A stretch of 64,000 nt of DNA from Malania oleifera (lineage: Eukaryota > Streptophyta > Magnoliopsida > Santalales > Ximeniaceae). The DNA lies in assembly GCF_029873635.1 (NCBI RefSeq), contig NC_080428.1:65937101-66001100 (forward strand), written 5' to 3'. The notes beneath the pieces are model-generated. The model had not been told where the DNA came from and did no database searches. It was given only the letters and a program-made list of their open reading frames with translations. Numbering within the stretch: the stretch's first letter is position 1; every line of letters begins with the position of its first letter. A program made the position numbers and the translations under genes. Of this stretch, positions 47,211 through 60,102 are shown piece by piece.

Positions 47211-48337
47211 TAGGCCTAGCAAAATGGGCAGGCGGGCCGGGTTTGGGCGGGTCACCAACGGGCAAGGTCATAAACGGGTCGATGTTAAACGGATGACATA
47301 CATGCCAACCCTAACACGCCCGTTTATTACCCTAACCCGCCTGTTTAATAAACGGGCGGGTAATGGATCACCCATTTAAAAAAATTATAATTTATTTATT
47401 TTAAATTTTTTTAAAAATATCATATAAAATGACATTTTTTTTAAAAAAAAATATTGCATTATATTTATTAATTTCTAAATAAAAAGAACGTAAAAGGGTT
47501 TCTACAATTTAATTTTAAATTTTAGGTTTGGGATAGATTTGATGTCGTAGAGCAGGAGGAGGTCAATGCTAGGGCCATGAATGAATTCATGCTAGGTTTG
47601 GAAATATTTATACAACAAACACAAATCTGTATTTATCTACTATTTATTCATCACGAATCAATGAAACCCAACAAGCCAGTAACAGAGAACCTAAAAAATA
47701 AAAATAAAAATAAAAATAAAATCGCAACTCACCTCCACGGCTCCACCTCTGGTCCTCTGCGTCTGTGGATCGTGAAGGAGCTTGATCCGTGAGGCCTGAG
47801 GGAGCTTAATCTTACCGTGGAGCAGCTGGAGGCTGGAGGTGTGGAGTCAAGTCGTCTGTGGAGCTGGGGATGACTGATGCCTGTGGCTGTGGTCCGTGGA
47901 GCCTGGAGGAGACGACGACTCGAGCTGGGGATCGTTCGCAGGCTCGCAGGGCAAGTCCGGCACGTAGCAGCGCACCAGAGGATAGGGGAGGAGACTCAGG
48001 AGAGGAGAGCCGGAGAGGATTGAGATTTGAGAGAGTGAGAGCTGAGAGGTCAGATATGAGGAGAGGCAGAGAGCCGCGGCGGGGGTTAGGGGCCTTAGGG
48101 TTTTTTTGAAGTCTGAAGGCTCAGCCACTCAAGCTGTGAACAGTGTGTGACTGACTGTGAAGCATTAAGGATCCAAATTAACGGGTCACCCGCCCACACC
48201 CGGCTAAACCCGTTTATAAACGGGTAGAACTGTGACCCATCCAATTATTAAATGGGTTAGCTTCTTTAAATCCGAACCCGTTTTAAATGAGCGGATCCAA
48301 ATGATCCAACGGGTCATGACCCATTTTATCATGCCTA
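47211..48337. mobile_element. hAT-like MITE with GC-rich cargo
   Basis: Ends are inverted: TAGGCCTAGCAAAATGGGC on the left and GACCCATTTTATCATGCCTA on the right. The 8-bp TSD is ATTCTACC (47203-47210) against ATTCTACT (48338-48345). Copy A of the duplication lacks it (the empty site is near 41060-41075), which proves the insertion and its borders. Subterminal parts are full of AACGGGTC-type words. The middle (about 47725-48165) is GC-rich and unlike its surroundings, perhaps captured host sequence, but no protein is recognised. Confidence 0.85.
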
Positions 48338-49885
48338 ATTCTACTTCAAAAATATTTAATTAGGTACAACAAGATAGGTATGAACAAAGCATTCCATTGC
48401 CTTTCCAAGTAGCATGTTAAAGAACAACTAATCAAGTAGACTATCCCCTACAACACCAATCCTTCTCTTCCACCTACACCCCCAGTCCCCCCAAATATAT
48501 ATATAGGCCTAAGAGAAAGCAGAAGAAGAAGGAGAACTTTCACAAAAATGGCATAAAATTGTAAATGAAATTCCTAGAACCACCTACAATCATAAACTAT
48601 CACTCTGTCCTTCCCTGAATGACCGATGATATATCCGAGTACCATAAAACATAATCAAAAGTCCCACACTATAACTAAAGAGTATTCATGGGTCAATAGA
48701 AAACTCCAAAGGGGAATAGAATTTTATGGATGAGCTGAACCAACATTGAATTGTTCTTGACCAAACAAAAAAGACTAATTTTGTGCTTAACAGTTGAAGC
48801 TAATAAAAGAGCAAAGGGGCAGTCCGAATGAATATGAATTGAAGCCATAAGAGAAGAAACAAAGGCCTAAATTTCAACTCATATAATGTTATGGCAATCT
48901 TGACGCTTTAAATTGTGTCAACAAACCGTAAAATGTAATCTGGAAAAGGATCAAAGCAGTGATTTTAAGTTCACACTTGATGCTAGAAAATTGAATTTCA
49001 AGTATTGCGGCCAAAAAGCACAAAGAAAGAAGCTCTATAGCCCATATCCAATCTTAATTCTACTTCAAAGCACATAGTTCACTTGTTTAGTCTAACACTT
49101 TTTTTAAAAGAAAAATGCACTTCGCAAAAAAGACATAAATGGTTTTGAGCTTCCTAAAAGTTATGTCCATGATGGTTCTTGAAATGGAACTGTAAATAAG
49201 TGAAATTTAGAAGAAACATATACTTGGGATCATAAACAAAGAAGAACTTATTATAGTTGCTAAAGGCTAGAAACCTTCTTGGGATGTGAGAGAACTAACT
49301 CAAAGGCCAAATAATGCATTCACTTGGATTTAGATGGCACCTCATTCTAGTATATTGCCCATCAAATAATGATGAGCTTAAAGCAAAATTCCTTGGACTC
49401 ATAAAATCACCCATCAATCAGCTAAGTGCTGCATTGTCTTTATGCCCAATTATTGAAATTGAGATGCAATGTGGGCATAGCTATAGACAACATAAGTTAG
49501 AAAAACAAAATACCAATAACTTTACTAGAAATATCTAGAATGAGGATCCTTTTCAGAAAGTTGGTTATCATGTTGGCTGTCATTAACACCCTCACACGCA
49601 ACGTACACAGTTTTAGTATAATGGGTTTCCTCAACAAAATGAATGCACAGAAATAGCAAGAATAGGGGTTGCAAAGGTGTCCTTATCTAGGAAATTGTTC
49701 GCTTCTTTTCCATGGAAAACCATGTTAGGAAGAGAACTTTCTTTTCAACAAATGAGGCAGCTGATTACTCAGATTAAAGATTTCTAAGACATATCATTGA
49801 AGGATTCACATAACACAAGCCAATGAAAGCCACATCCAAGCTATCTTGGAAATCAGCCTCCCAAAATTCACAGATGAACATATCT

Positions 49886-51640
49886 ACCATACAACAACAA
49901 ACAACAAAACCAAGCCTTAGTCCCACTAAGTGGGGTCGGTTATATGAATCATTTTCCGCCAATTTATGCGATCATGGGCCATTTCTTTTGATAGATTCAA
50001 GGATATTGAATCCTTACTCACTATCTCCTCCCAAGTTATTTTAGATCTACCTCTACCCCTTCTACTGCCCCCCACAGTAACCAAGTCACTCTTCCTATTA
50101 GGTGCACTATATGGCCTACGTTGTAAGTGTTTATACCATATGAGTCGTCTCTCCCTTATCTTATCTTCTATAGGAGCTACACCTAACTTACCACAAATAT
50201 ATTCATTCCTTAATTTAACCTAACTTACCACAAATATGTTCATTCCTTAATTTAACTTTCAATGTTATATCACTCATCCATCTAAGCATTTTCATCTCAG
50301 CAACTTTTATTTTTTGGATATTATGTTTCTTCGTCACCCAACATTCCGATCCATATAGCATAGCTGGTCTTATAGTTATCCTATAAATCTTCTCTTTCAA
50401 TTTTAGGGGTATTCTACGATCACATAGCACACTTGAACCACTTCTCCATTTTACCCAACCTGCTTTAACTCTATGCATTACATTATCTTCAATTTCTCCT
50501 TCAACTTGCATGATAGATCCAAGGTATCGAAATCTACAAGTGTTATTTATTTTTTCATCATCAAGTTTAACTTTGTCTCCAATATTCCTCCTATCATTAC
50601 TAAAATTATATATCATATATTCTGTTTTATTTCTACTTATCCTAAAGACTTTAGATTCCAAAGCTTTTCTCCATAATTCTAACTCAGCCTCTACTCCATC
50701 CCTAGTTTCATCAATTAATACAATATCATCTGCAAACAACATACATCATGGAACCTCCTTTTGAATACTCTTAGTCAATTGATCTATCACTAAAGCAAAA
50801 GGATAAGGACTCAAAGCATATCCTTGATGTACACCTATGGTAATTGAAAATTCTCTAGTTTCTCCATCTATAGTCCTTAAACTAGTCATTGCTCCATCGT
50901 ACATATCCTTAATGACATCAATACACCTACAACATACACCCTTTTTTTCTAAAACCCACCATAGAACTTCCCTAGGTATCTTATCATATGCTTTCTCAAG
51001 GTCAATAAATATCATATGCAAGTCCCTCTTCTTTTCCCTAAACTAAATAGCTTTTGTGGTAGATCTCTCAGACATAAAACCAAATTTATTTTCTAAGGTC
51101 TTCGTTTCTAACCTTAATCTTTGTTCAACTATCCTTTCTCATAGTTTCATCGTATGACTCATAAGTTTAATTCCACGATAGTTATTACAATTTGAATATT
51201 TCCTTTATTTTTGTATATAGGTATTAAAGTGCTTTTCCTCCATTCATCTGGCATTTTCTTAGTTTTTACAATTGTATTAAATAAATTAGTTAAACATATA
51301 ATTCTGTTATCACCCAAGCATTTCCAAACTTCATTTGGGATCTTATTTGGTCCCCTAACTTTCCCATTTTTCATATTTTTTAGTGCAAACTTAACTTCGT
51401 TAACCCTAATTTTGCAAATAAATCTTATATTTTTAGTCTTTTTCCTCATTTGATAATTCTAAGTTTAAACCTTCTATTTGGATTTCATTAAACAACTTAC
51501 TAAAGTAACTTCACCATCTTTCTTTAATATTTCCGTCCTTAACCAAAACAATATCATCCTCACTTTTTATACATTTTACATTTCCTAAGTCCTTGGTCTT
51601 CCTTTCTCTAGCTTTAGAGGATTGTGATCGACAAAGCACC
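49886..51640 (-). mobile_element. RTE-type LINE, 5' truncated (copy B)
   Basis: Duplicate of the LINE at 42617-44268 by segmental duplication, not a separate insertion: the flanks also match. It keeps the DMYDGAMTSLRTIDGE stretch lost from copy A and has the FADD box at 50742. A short direct repeat of about 41 bp (ACCTAACTTACCACAAATAT and flank) is at about 50175-50258. The 3' tail is TTG-rich near 49889-49912. Confidence 0.85.
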
Positions 51641-51923
51641 CATGTCATTTTGCTGAAAGAATAACAGCAACTGAGATTTTTTCATGAGTTCTAGGTTCTG
51701 CCTCAAATATATGCTAAACGGTCTTACTGATAAGAAGATCAATTATGGAAATAGGAAAGATAATTAGAAAAAGGAACCAAAATATTTTCAAAAGTTAGTA
51801 ATTAATTGCAGGTATAAATTTTAGCTAAGAAGTCATATTCAGCAAGTGTGAAACGCTTCAAATTATTAGCAGCAAACGGAATGTGAGAATACAAGGCAAG
51901 GCCTAACGAGTTAACCCTTAAAC

Positions 51924-53119
51924 TGTAACGACCCGAAGAATAATGGTTTTTAAATAATAAAAAGAAAGGAAAATGAACACAGGATTAGAAGGAAGCAGTC
52001 GACGACGTTACATTTTGGATGAGATAATCCCAAGGAATTTTTCAGCTCCTCGTCGACGAACAGAGGGGACTCATCATCGAGGGTATAAGAGGAGCTTGTC
52101 GACGAGGATAGGATTCATCGACGAGAAGATACCGAGAGGGGATTTGTGGAAACCTGAAATTCGTCGACGAATCCCGCAGTATAAGTAAGGTTAAAAGTGA
52201 TTTTTCAGTTCATTTTCTTGCGTAGAACTTCTCTCTCTCTTACCCTTCGGTTTCTCCTCCTTCTCTCTAAGATTCTGGGCAGAATTTTCACCGGTTCGAC
52301 GATCTGAAGCCATCACGACGCACTTGGGACAGTTCTCTATAAGTCTGCTAGAGCAGATCGTCGGTGGGGCTGAGTTGGAAACCATCCCAAATCCAGGGTA
52401 AGACTTTCTACTTAGTATTTGGTTATTTGACAGTTGTAGGAAGTGTTGTATGTGTAGAAATACTGAACTTTAGTTCTGGGGAATGTTATTTTCAAGGTGT
52501 TGAACGAGGAACCCTGTGGATGAAGGGGTATTTCTCTTAAGGGCTTTTTAGAATTAGGTAAGGGGATAAACTAAATTAGTAATTTTATAAAAAACAGTAT
52601 TTGATTTCTAGAAAATAAATATATTTATATATGATTTATATTTGAGAAATACTGTTGAAAATGATGGTATGTTAAATATATGAAAAACCTGTTTAGTGTG
52701 GCATGAGTAGAAATTATAATGAAAAACTGTTTTCTGGGAATGTGTTAATGATACGAATTTTTATAATGAAAACCAGCGTACGAGCCAAGATTTTTATATG
52801 TTTTGCTGGTGTACGGGCTGTGCTATGTGTATGATTTGCCAGTGTACGGGCAGAGCTATGGATTTATTTTGTCGGCGTACGAGTCGTGCTATGGATGTGG
52901 TTTGCCATCATATGGGCTAAGCTATGTATATGATTTGTCGGCGTACAAGCCGAGCTATGGAAATGATTTGCCAGCACACAGGTTGTGCTATGGATATGAT
53001 TGGCCGGCGTACGGACCGAACTATGGTCACATGTGAAATATCGACGTATAAGCCAATGATTTTCATGATATACATATATAAGCAAAATGATATGATTGAT
53101 TTGATAATTAATGATATGA
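51924..53119 (+). mobile_element. Solo LTR E, left part
   Basis: TGTAACGACCC start with TSD TAAAC at 51919-51923. It has TCGTCGACGA-type motifs at 51998-52170, donor-like blocks at 52390-52404 and 52555-52567, and a 33-bp minisatellite at 52773-53065. It is interrupted by F at 53120. The empty site is seen in copy A near 44567-44575. Confidence 0.88.
52773..53065 (+). repeat. 33-bp minisatellite in solo LTR E
   Basis: About nine units of 33 bp, of the form CCGGCGTACGGGCCGAGC plus TATGGATATGATTTG, variable at CpG sites. Because 33 is a multiple of three, one frame stays open for 78 codons as an 11-residue repeat (like YGLSYVYDLPA). This is a by-product, not a gene. Confidence 0.9.
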
Positions 53120-55379
53120 TGAAACGCCCCGAACCCTTAAACCCGGGCCCGGTGCGTTATACCTGATCATATCCCTGATAATCATGATCCATAACATACG
53201 CAGCGGAAAACATAATCATAATCTCCATATAAATATACCAGAGTTTACTAATTCTAACTATAATCCATAATAAATCATCCAACACCTGCATTTCCATAAA
53301 TCTACATAACTCCCAAAACAAATCAGTATTTTCACAATCATTCCTTACTCAATAGTCTTAAAACATAAAGACATAAAACATAAATTTTGTACATTCCAAA
53401 ATTAACATAGAAATATACCCTTTACTTTTTATATTCCCCAACAATGCTATAAAAACTTTGAGCTCTCAAAGCTCGATCTCGAGAATGTCCTGAAAAAGAA
53501 GTAATCATATTCGGGTGAGACACATCTCAGTAAGGGAAGAAACATACATATTAAAATAGCTTGTGACCAACATGAGATAAATAAATATCATTTTTATTTC
53601 ATTTGCAAATCATCATATAATTGAAATCGTTTTCTGAACCTAAACAATCACATGCAAATATTTAACCCACGAGATTACCCAAGGATAGGGGTGATTACCC
53701 GCCCATACAAGTAGCACCCCTCTGCTTTGATACTTAGGTAACCTTAAGGTCACAATTAAAACATATTAGAGCACTCACCTTACTCGGTAAGCTCTTAAGT
53801 GGTAGATTAATCTCGTACTCACACAGTTTAACAATAGTTTACCGGCAAAGGCCCTAAGGATAGGGAATTTTATCTGCCCATACAAGTAGGTTCCCTCTGC
53901 CCTAGTGCGTTATACAGCTACTGCCACATCTAAAACTACTAGTGCACTCGCCTTACTCAGCAAGCCCTCAGGCGAAAGGTACGCCTCGCCCAATCGTAAC
54001 ATGTTCTACGTACATACATACTTCTAATATCATAATACATAATTCTTTTCTATCATTATACATTCATGCACATTCATTCCTGTTCATAACTTAACTTTGC
54101 ATTTGTTTCACTTTAAGTGACTCTTTCCCATTTACATCATTTACCTTTGTCATTTCATTTCATTGCCTTTTCATCGTCATTTCATTGCATAACATTTCAT
54201 TTCATTACTTCATACTACAGCTGGTCTTTAGCCATCATCAGTTAGTCTACATAGAAACGTGCTAGATCTGCTAACACAACTCCTTTTAGCTGTCATCAAT
54301 TAGTCTATACAGAAGTGTGCTAGATCTACTAACATGACTGTCTTTCAGTTGTCTTACATTTACATGGTTGCATTTAACATACACAAGCAACATTGTCCAT
54401 ATCATATTTTATTCTCATTACTTTACTTACTTAGCCTGCATCTCATACATTTAACATATAATTTGCACAGATTCTCATGCCACACAATTTAGCAGTAAAA
54501 TTCATACATATTTCTCATAAAATAAGTCAACCCACATTTAACATTTACATGCTCAAAATACATTTCATTTCTTACATAATTCCTTAGAAAATTCTTTTCA
54601 CTTTCGTTCGTTTACTTTCACACATACATAACTATATCAACAATCTTAGGCTCAAAAAACATAAATTTCATGACTGTCATTTTAAACCCACATAAAAAAC
54701 ATATATACATAAATAACATATGTTCATTTTTAATTCATGAAAAACCTGATTTAATATATAAATTTCCCCCTTACCTGGTTTCTTAAACTACGCCAACAGG
54801 AACTCCGAAAAATACTTGCGGCGCTCACCCGGACCCTGAAATTAAATTCTTAGTTCCAATAAATTATTCCTGAATAAAATATTCTTTAAATATTTCCTAA
54901 GACCATAATTCTTAAATAAATAATAATACTCTTAAATTTAGCCAAATTTTCAAATCTCACTCTCGCTTTGGAGTAAGGTCTAGAAAACCCCAATTGGAAA
55001 ATTACATACGCCAAAATGACGATGACTAGGACCCCATGGTGGTGTCCGTTCGTCGATTTAACCACATATTAACAGTGAAATTGAGAAAATGAGAAAAAAT
55101 TACCTTTCCTCAAGAGTAGTGCCTAAGTCATTCCTATGAAAAATATAGTAGAAATGTCAGCAGCGGAATCAGGATTCCAACGGCCCCTTTCATTTCCCGA
55201 TCCATCGCAAACTCGCCGAGTAATTGAGAGAAGGAGAGAGACGAAGACGGAGGTGAGCGGGCTACACGTAGGAAGCAGAAGCAGCAGGAGCAATTGCAAA
55301 GAGGGCGGGGGGGAATGAATCTGACATTGAATTGGATTTCAAATTGAAATCTAATTCACTTATTTCTATCTTTATATTA

Positions 55380-55411
<32 letters not shown>

Positions 55412-55636
55412 CCCATCATATAAATTAATTAATTTATTTATTTAAATACATTTAATTGATTTATTAATTCAATCAAATAATATTTGATTAATTAACTAAT
55501 TAATAATTAGTCTAATTTCATATTTATTTTTATTTTTATTTTTTTCCATACTATTCATTTTATCTGTTCATTTATTATTCTATTTATTTATTTATTTTAA
55601 ATTATTTTAATCATTTTAATTTTTCGGGTCTTTACA
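53120..55636 (-). mobile_element. Solo LTR F
   Basis: TGAAACGCCCC to GGGTCTTTACA, 2517 bp, TSD TATGA at 53115-53119 and 55637-55641. It is closely related to solo LTR D: both share GGTGCGTTATAC-like starts, the doubled GGCACTC block (about 53690-53800 and 53870-53960), TCATTTCATTGC repeats (54150-54230), and GGTAGGTTC-type words. A donor-like CCAGGTAAGGGGG is at 54767-54779 (minus). The right third (55319-55636) is AT-rich. Confidence 0.88.
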
Positions 55637-56576
55637 TATGAAATATCCATGTGTCACAGTTTCAATATATGCTATATGATATCAGAACTTGGTTGGCTTG
55701 GACTAGGCTAGCACTTGCACGGTACCGTTGCTATGTGTCCATGGTCATTATGATCATGATATTTGTGTTAACACCGCTGTACGGAATGGTGTGAGATTGG
55801 ATGGTTGATGTGGTTTTTAAGAAGTGTGTGAGCGCCTTTGGTGTATGGACCAGGTCTGGCAGACCCATCAGACTTATAAACTGTACTTTTGACTTGGCAG
55901 TGGTCGGCCAACCATTATTAGGTCCCGCCTTCGGGCCACACAACCTAGTTATATGGGGGTAATACATGACAACAGCCAGCTAACCTATTAGGATTGTTTT
56001 CGTATTATTATTATATGAGATGATATATGTTTTTGAAAATGCAGTATGTTCTGTCATGTTTTGATGATATATATGTTTTCCCAGATTTGACATAACAGTT
56101 TATTGAATATGTTCTGTATGGTATACGTATAACATGGAATACTCATGTTGCCACACACTACTATTTGTTTATTTCCCTTACTGAGAGGTGTTTCGCCCCA
56201 AATTTTATAAACATTTTAGGAGCCCATGATAAGAGAGCGGGTAAAGCCCTGCTGATATAGTACGGTTGGTCTACCCTTCCAGAAGGGTAAGTGCTTTGAT
56301 AGGGTCGGATGTATTTTGTGGGATGGCCCTAGATATCTTTTGGGTTGTGTATTGTGTACATATATATACAGTGATTGTAGTAACTCTGGTATTGTGATGT
56401 ATGGTATAATGAGGTGTTTATGATTTATGTTTCTTTTTGCATAGGCTTTTGTGATGTGTTTTCGATGTATCCCTGGTACCCACGGGTCTAGGTGGATTAT
56501 GATCTGCTAAGTTTTGTGATATTGATTTAATTATATTTTTTAAAAAAATAATGAGGAAATTAAGCAGGTCGTCACA
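55637..56576 (+). mobile_element. Solo LTR E, right part
   Basis: Starts with the second TATGA (TSD of F) and ends AGGTCGTCACA at 56576, followed by TAAAC (56577-56581). It contains GGTCCCGCCTTCGGGCC (near 55920), the CCACACACT block (about 56151) and GAGAGGTGTTTCGCCCC (about 56182). Confidence 0.88.
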
Positions 56577-56754
56577 TAAACATATAAATCCAGTCCTTTA
56601 ATAAACAAGAAGCCAACTTAACTCCTACCTATTGATGATATAAAGCCTCATGCAACGTTCAGAAGCCTTTTACTGGGCACAACATAACTTTGGATTCTTA
56701 TACTCATCAGCATTAATCACTCGCTTGACCCCTTCATGACAAAGATGCTGGGGA

Positions 56755-56835
56755 CCTGGGCCATGTGGTAGGAGGGTTGGGTGGTAAATGAGGTGTCCTA
56801 GGTTCAAATCCTCTTGCAACCAGAAATTACAAAAT
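56755..56835 (+). mobile_element. tRNA-derived SINE-like head (copy B)
   Basis: Duplicate of 44735-44815 by segmental duplication, with box B GGTTCAAATCC at 56811-56821. Confidence 0.4.
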
Positions 56836-57130
56836 AACATAAAAGGACAGAAGCTCAATTCTTTAATTCTCAAAACCTCTGTTACCCCAAACTCAAATAC
56901 CCCACTAGCTCTCATTAAATTCAGCAATTCAGTCGCCATGAATTAACTATTCATGTTGCCAAGGAACCAAAGCGTGAACAATCAGTCATCACATAAAGGA
57001 TACAAACACATGATTTGGAGAGAGAAATTGGAGATGATTTAGATACTTAAGTAAGAAACCATGCCAAAATGGATGCAGCATACAACTTTAGGTAACCCCA
57101 CAAAACAACACAAAGAAACAAACAAAAAAA

Positions 57131-57301
57131 GGGCATCCCAAGGTTGTGAGGCTCCCTGCCTTATGAGGGTAGGGAGAGGGGTCATCACAGTGTACGCTAT
57201 CTTACCCCTGCTATTATGTAGAGAGGCTATTTCCTTGAACTCGACCCGTGACTAACTGGTCACAAAGGAGCAACCTTACCGTTGATACCAGACCCGCACT
57301 C
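57131..57301 (-). mobile_element. Au-like SINE (copy B)
   Basis: Duplicate of 45119-45292 in segmental copy B, with scattered substitutions and the same tail. Confidence 0.75.
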
Positions 57302-57308
57302 ACAAAAA

Positions 57309-57316
57309 AGAGAGAG

Positions 57317-57393
<77 letters not shown>
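57309..57393. repeat. (GA)n microsatellite, expanded
   Basis: About 85 bp with a few AAAG interruptions at its left end. Same locus as 45297-45332 in the other segmental copy. The Ser-Leu and Arg-Glu reading frames over it are not genes. Confidence 0.95.
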
Positions 57394-57396
<3 letters not shown>

Positions 57397-60102
57397 GTGG
57401 CTCACAAGTCACAATTTTGGAGACAGATTTTTCTAAAACTATGCTATAACATCAACGGTTCTTAGTTCCTACCATCCTTGAAAAAAATTAGGTCAAGTTA
57501 TTTTATGCTGGAGGCATCAGCAAAATAATACGGAAGTATAATAAAATCAAGACATGGAAAACATAGAAACATACAAAGACTTAAAATAGAGGTGCTTAGG
57601 TATAGATACTAACAAGAAGACGCTAAATTTTTATGAAAACATTGGGGAAACCTTGCAAATTTCTTTAAACATTTATCATTGAGAAATATTACATTCATCT
57701 TAGAGTTCTAATGGATGGAAAATGCTAAATGGATTTTTTTTTTCCCTTCATGAATAGGCAAAACCCGCATTCACCTTCTTCTTCTTTTTCTTCTTCTTCT
57801 TCTTCTTTGACTGATTCGAAGCTTCTGGGCCGAACTCCTCTGGAATTCTCTTATCGCTTGAAGGGCTAGAAGCTTCTACTGGTGCTTCACTCTCTGGAGA
57901 TTTTGTTTCAGGGATTTCAATTTCTGTCGCTTTATTTTGGATTTCTGAAACTGAGGAAGACATATTGTCAGTTTTCCGAGAATGTGTAGGCTCTTCGTGG
58001 GTGGATGCAGAGTGGATTTTCTGAGAATCGCTGAGATTTTGAGAGGAGGATGAGACGTTTGAGCTCTAAGAGTCACTACGACTTGAGGTTGATGCGAACA
58101 AAGAGCCCCCCATGGCCTCTTTCTTCCCCGGACTCTTCAAAGCAGCTTCAGCTTCAGCTTCTGGATCAGTTGAAGTCAGAGCGCCCCCTTGCTCTAAAGC
58201 CTTTTCTCACTCTAACTCCTTGATGACCTCCTCCTCGGTGACTTTTTCTGCTTGAAGAAAAGGATGGTAATAATCAAAGTGTTGTTCCATGCACTTTTTC
58301 AACAAGCCAGTCACCTCAAAACACTTGTCCAAAATATCCTCCTTGTTTTTCTCCGCATCTTCCACGCACTTCACCTAAGCAATGAAGGTCTCCCAGCACC
58401 CACCCCCTTTCATGAAGAGGCAAAACCCGCAGTCACCTTCTTCTTCTTCTTCTTCTCCTTCTTCATCATCGTCATTATCTTTCCCTTCGCCGTCAGAACC
58501 CTTCTTTAACTGATAGGAAGCTTCTGAGCCAAACTCCTCCAAAATTCTCTTATCGCTCGAAGGGCTAGAAGCTTCTGCTAGTGCTTCACTCTCTAGAGAT
58601 TTGGTTTCGGGGATTTCAATTTCTGTCGCTGTATCTTGGATTTCTAAAACTGAGGAAGTCATATTGTCAGCTTTTCGAGAATGTGTAGGCTCCTCGAGGG
58701 TGGATGCAGAGTGGATTTTCTAAGAATCGCTGAGATTTTGAGAGGAGGATGAGACGTCTGAGCTGTGAGAGTCACTTGGGCTTGAGGTTGATGCGGACAA
58801 AGAGGCCCCCATGGCCTCTCTCTTCCCTAGACTCTTCAAAGCAGCTTTAGCTTCTACTTGTGGATCAGTTGAAGCTGGAGCGTCCCCCTGCTCCAAAGCA
58901 TTTTCTTGCTCCAACTAATTGACGGCCTCCTCCTCGGCGACTTTTTCTGCTTGAAGAATGGGATGGTAGTAATCAGAGTATTGTTCCATGCACTTCTTTA
59001 GCAAGCCAGTCGCCTCAAAACACTTGTCCACAATATCCTCCTTGTTCTTCTCCGCATCTTCCATGCCCTTCTCCCATGTAATGAAGCTCTACCTGCACCC
59101 ACCCCCCCTTCATGAATAGGCAAAACCCGCATTCACCGTCAGAACCCTTCTTTGACTAATCAGAAGCTTCTAGGCCGGACTCGTCCGGAATTCTCTTAAC
59201 GCTCGAAGGGCTAGAATCTTCTATTGGTGCTTCACTCCTTGGAGATTTGGTATTAGGGATTTCAATTTCTATCATTGTATTTTGGATTTCTGAAATTGAG
59301 GAAGACATATTGTTAGTTTTTCGAGAATTTGTAGGCTCCTCGCGGGTGGATGCAGAGTGGATTTTCTGAGAATTACTGAGATTTTGAGAGGAGGATGAGA
59401 TTTCTAAGCTCTGAGAGTCGTCAGGGCTTGAGGTTGATGTGGACAAAAAGGCCCCCATGGCCTTTTTCTTCCTTAGACTCTTCAAAGCAGCTTCAGCTTT
59501 TGCTTCTAGATCAGTTGAAGTCAAAGCGTCCCCCTACTCCAAAGCCTTTTCTCGCTCCAACTCCTTGACGGCCTCCTCCTCGGCGACTTTTTCTTCTTGA
59601 AGAATGGGATGGTAGTAATCAGAGTGTTGTTCCATGCACTTCTTTAGCAAGCCAGTCACCTTAAAACACGTGTCCACAGTATCCTCCTAGTTCTTCTCCT
59701 TATCTTCCATGCACTTCTCCCAAGCAATGAAGCTCTCCCTGCACCCACCCCCCTTCATGAACGGGAAAAACCCGCATTCACCATTGAAACCCTTCTTTGG
59801 CTGATCGAAACCTTCTGGATTGGACTCCTCTAAAATTCTCTTATTGCTCAAAGGGCTAGAAGCTTCTGCTGGTGCTTCACTCTCTGGAGATTTGGTTTCA
59901 GAGATTTCAATTCCTATTGCTGTATTTTGGATTTTTGAAACCAAGGAAGACATATCGTCAGTTTTCCGAGAATGTGTAGGCTCCTCGCGAGTGGATGCAG
60001 AGTGGATTTTCTGAGAATCGCTGATATTTTGAGAGAGGATGAGACGTTTGAGCTTTGAGAGTCGCTAGGGCTTAAGGTTGATGTGGACAAAGTGGCCCCC
60101 AT

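Noticed and set aside
47847-48128. Pro/Ser-rich open frames on both strands
   Set aside because: No domain, no splice or expression evidence, and they sit inside a MITE. Kept only as possible captured sequence.
52803-53036. Open frame with an 11-residue Tyr/Gly-rich repeat, like a structural protein
   Set aside because: It is the 33-bp minisatellite of solo LTR E, open only because 33 is divisible by three. No start context, and it lies within an LTR.
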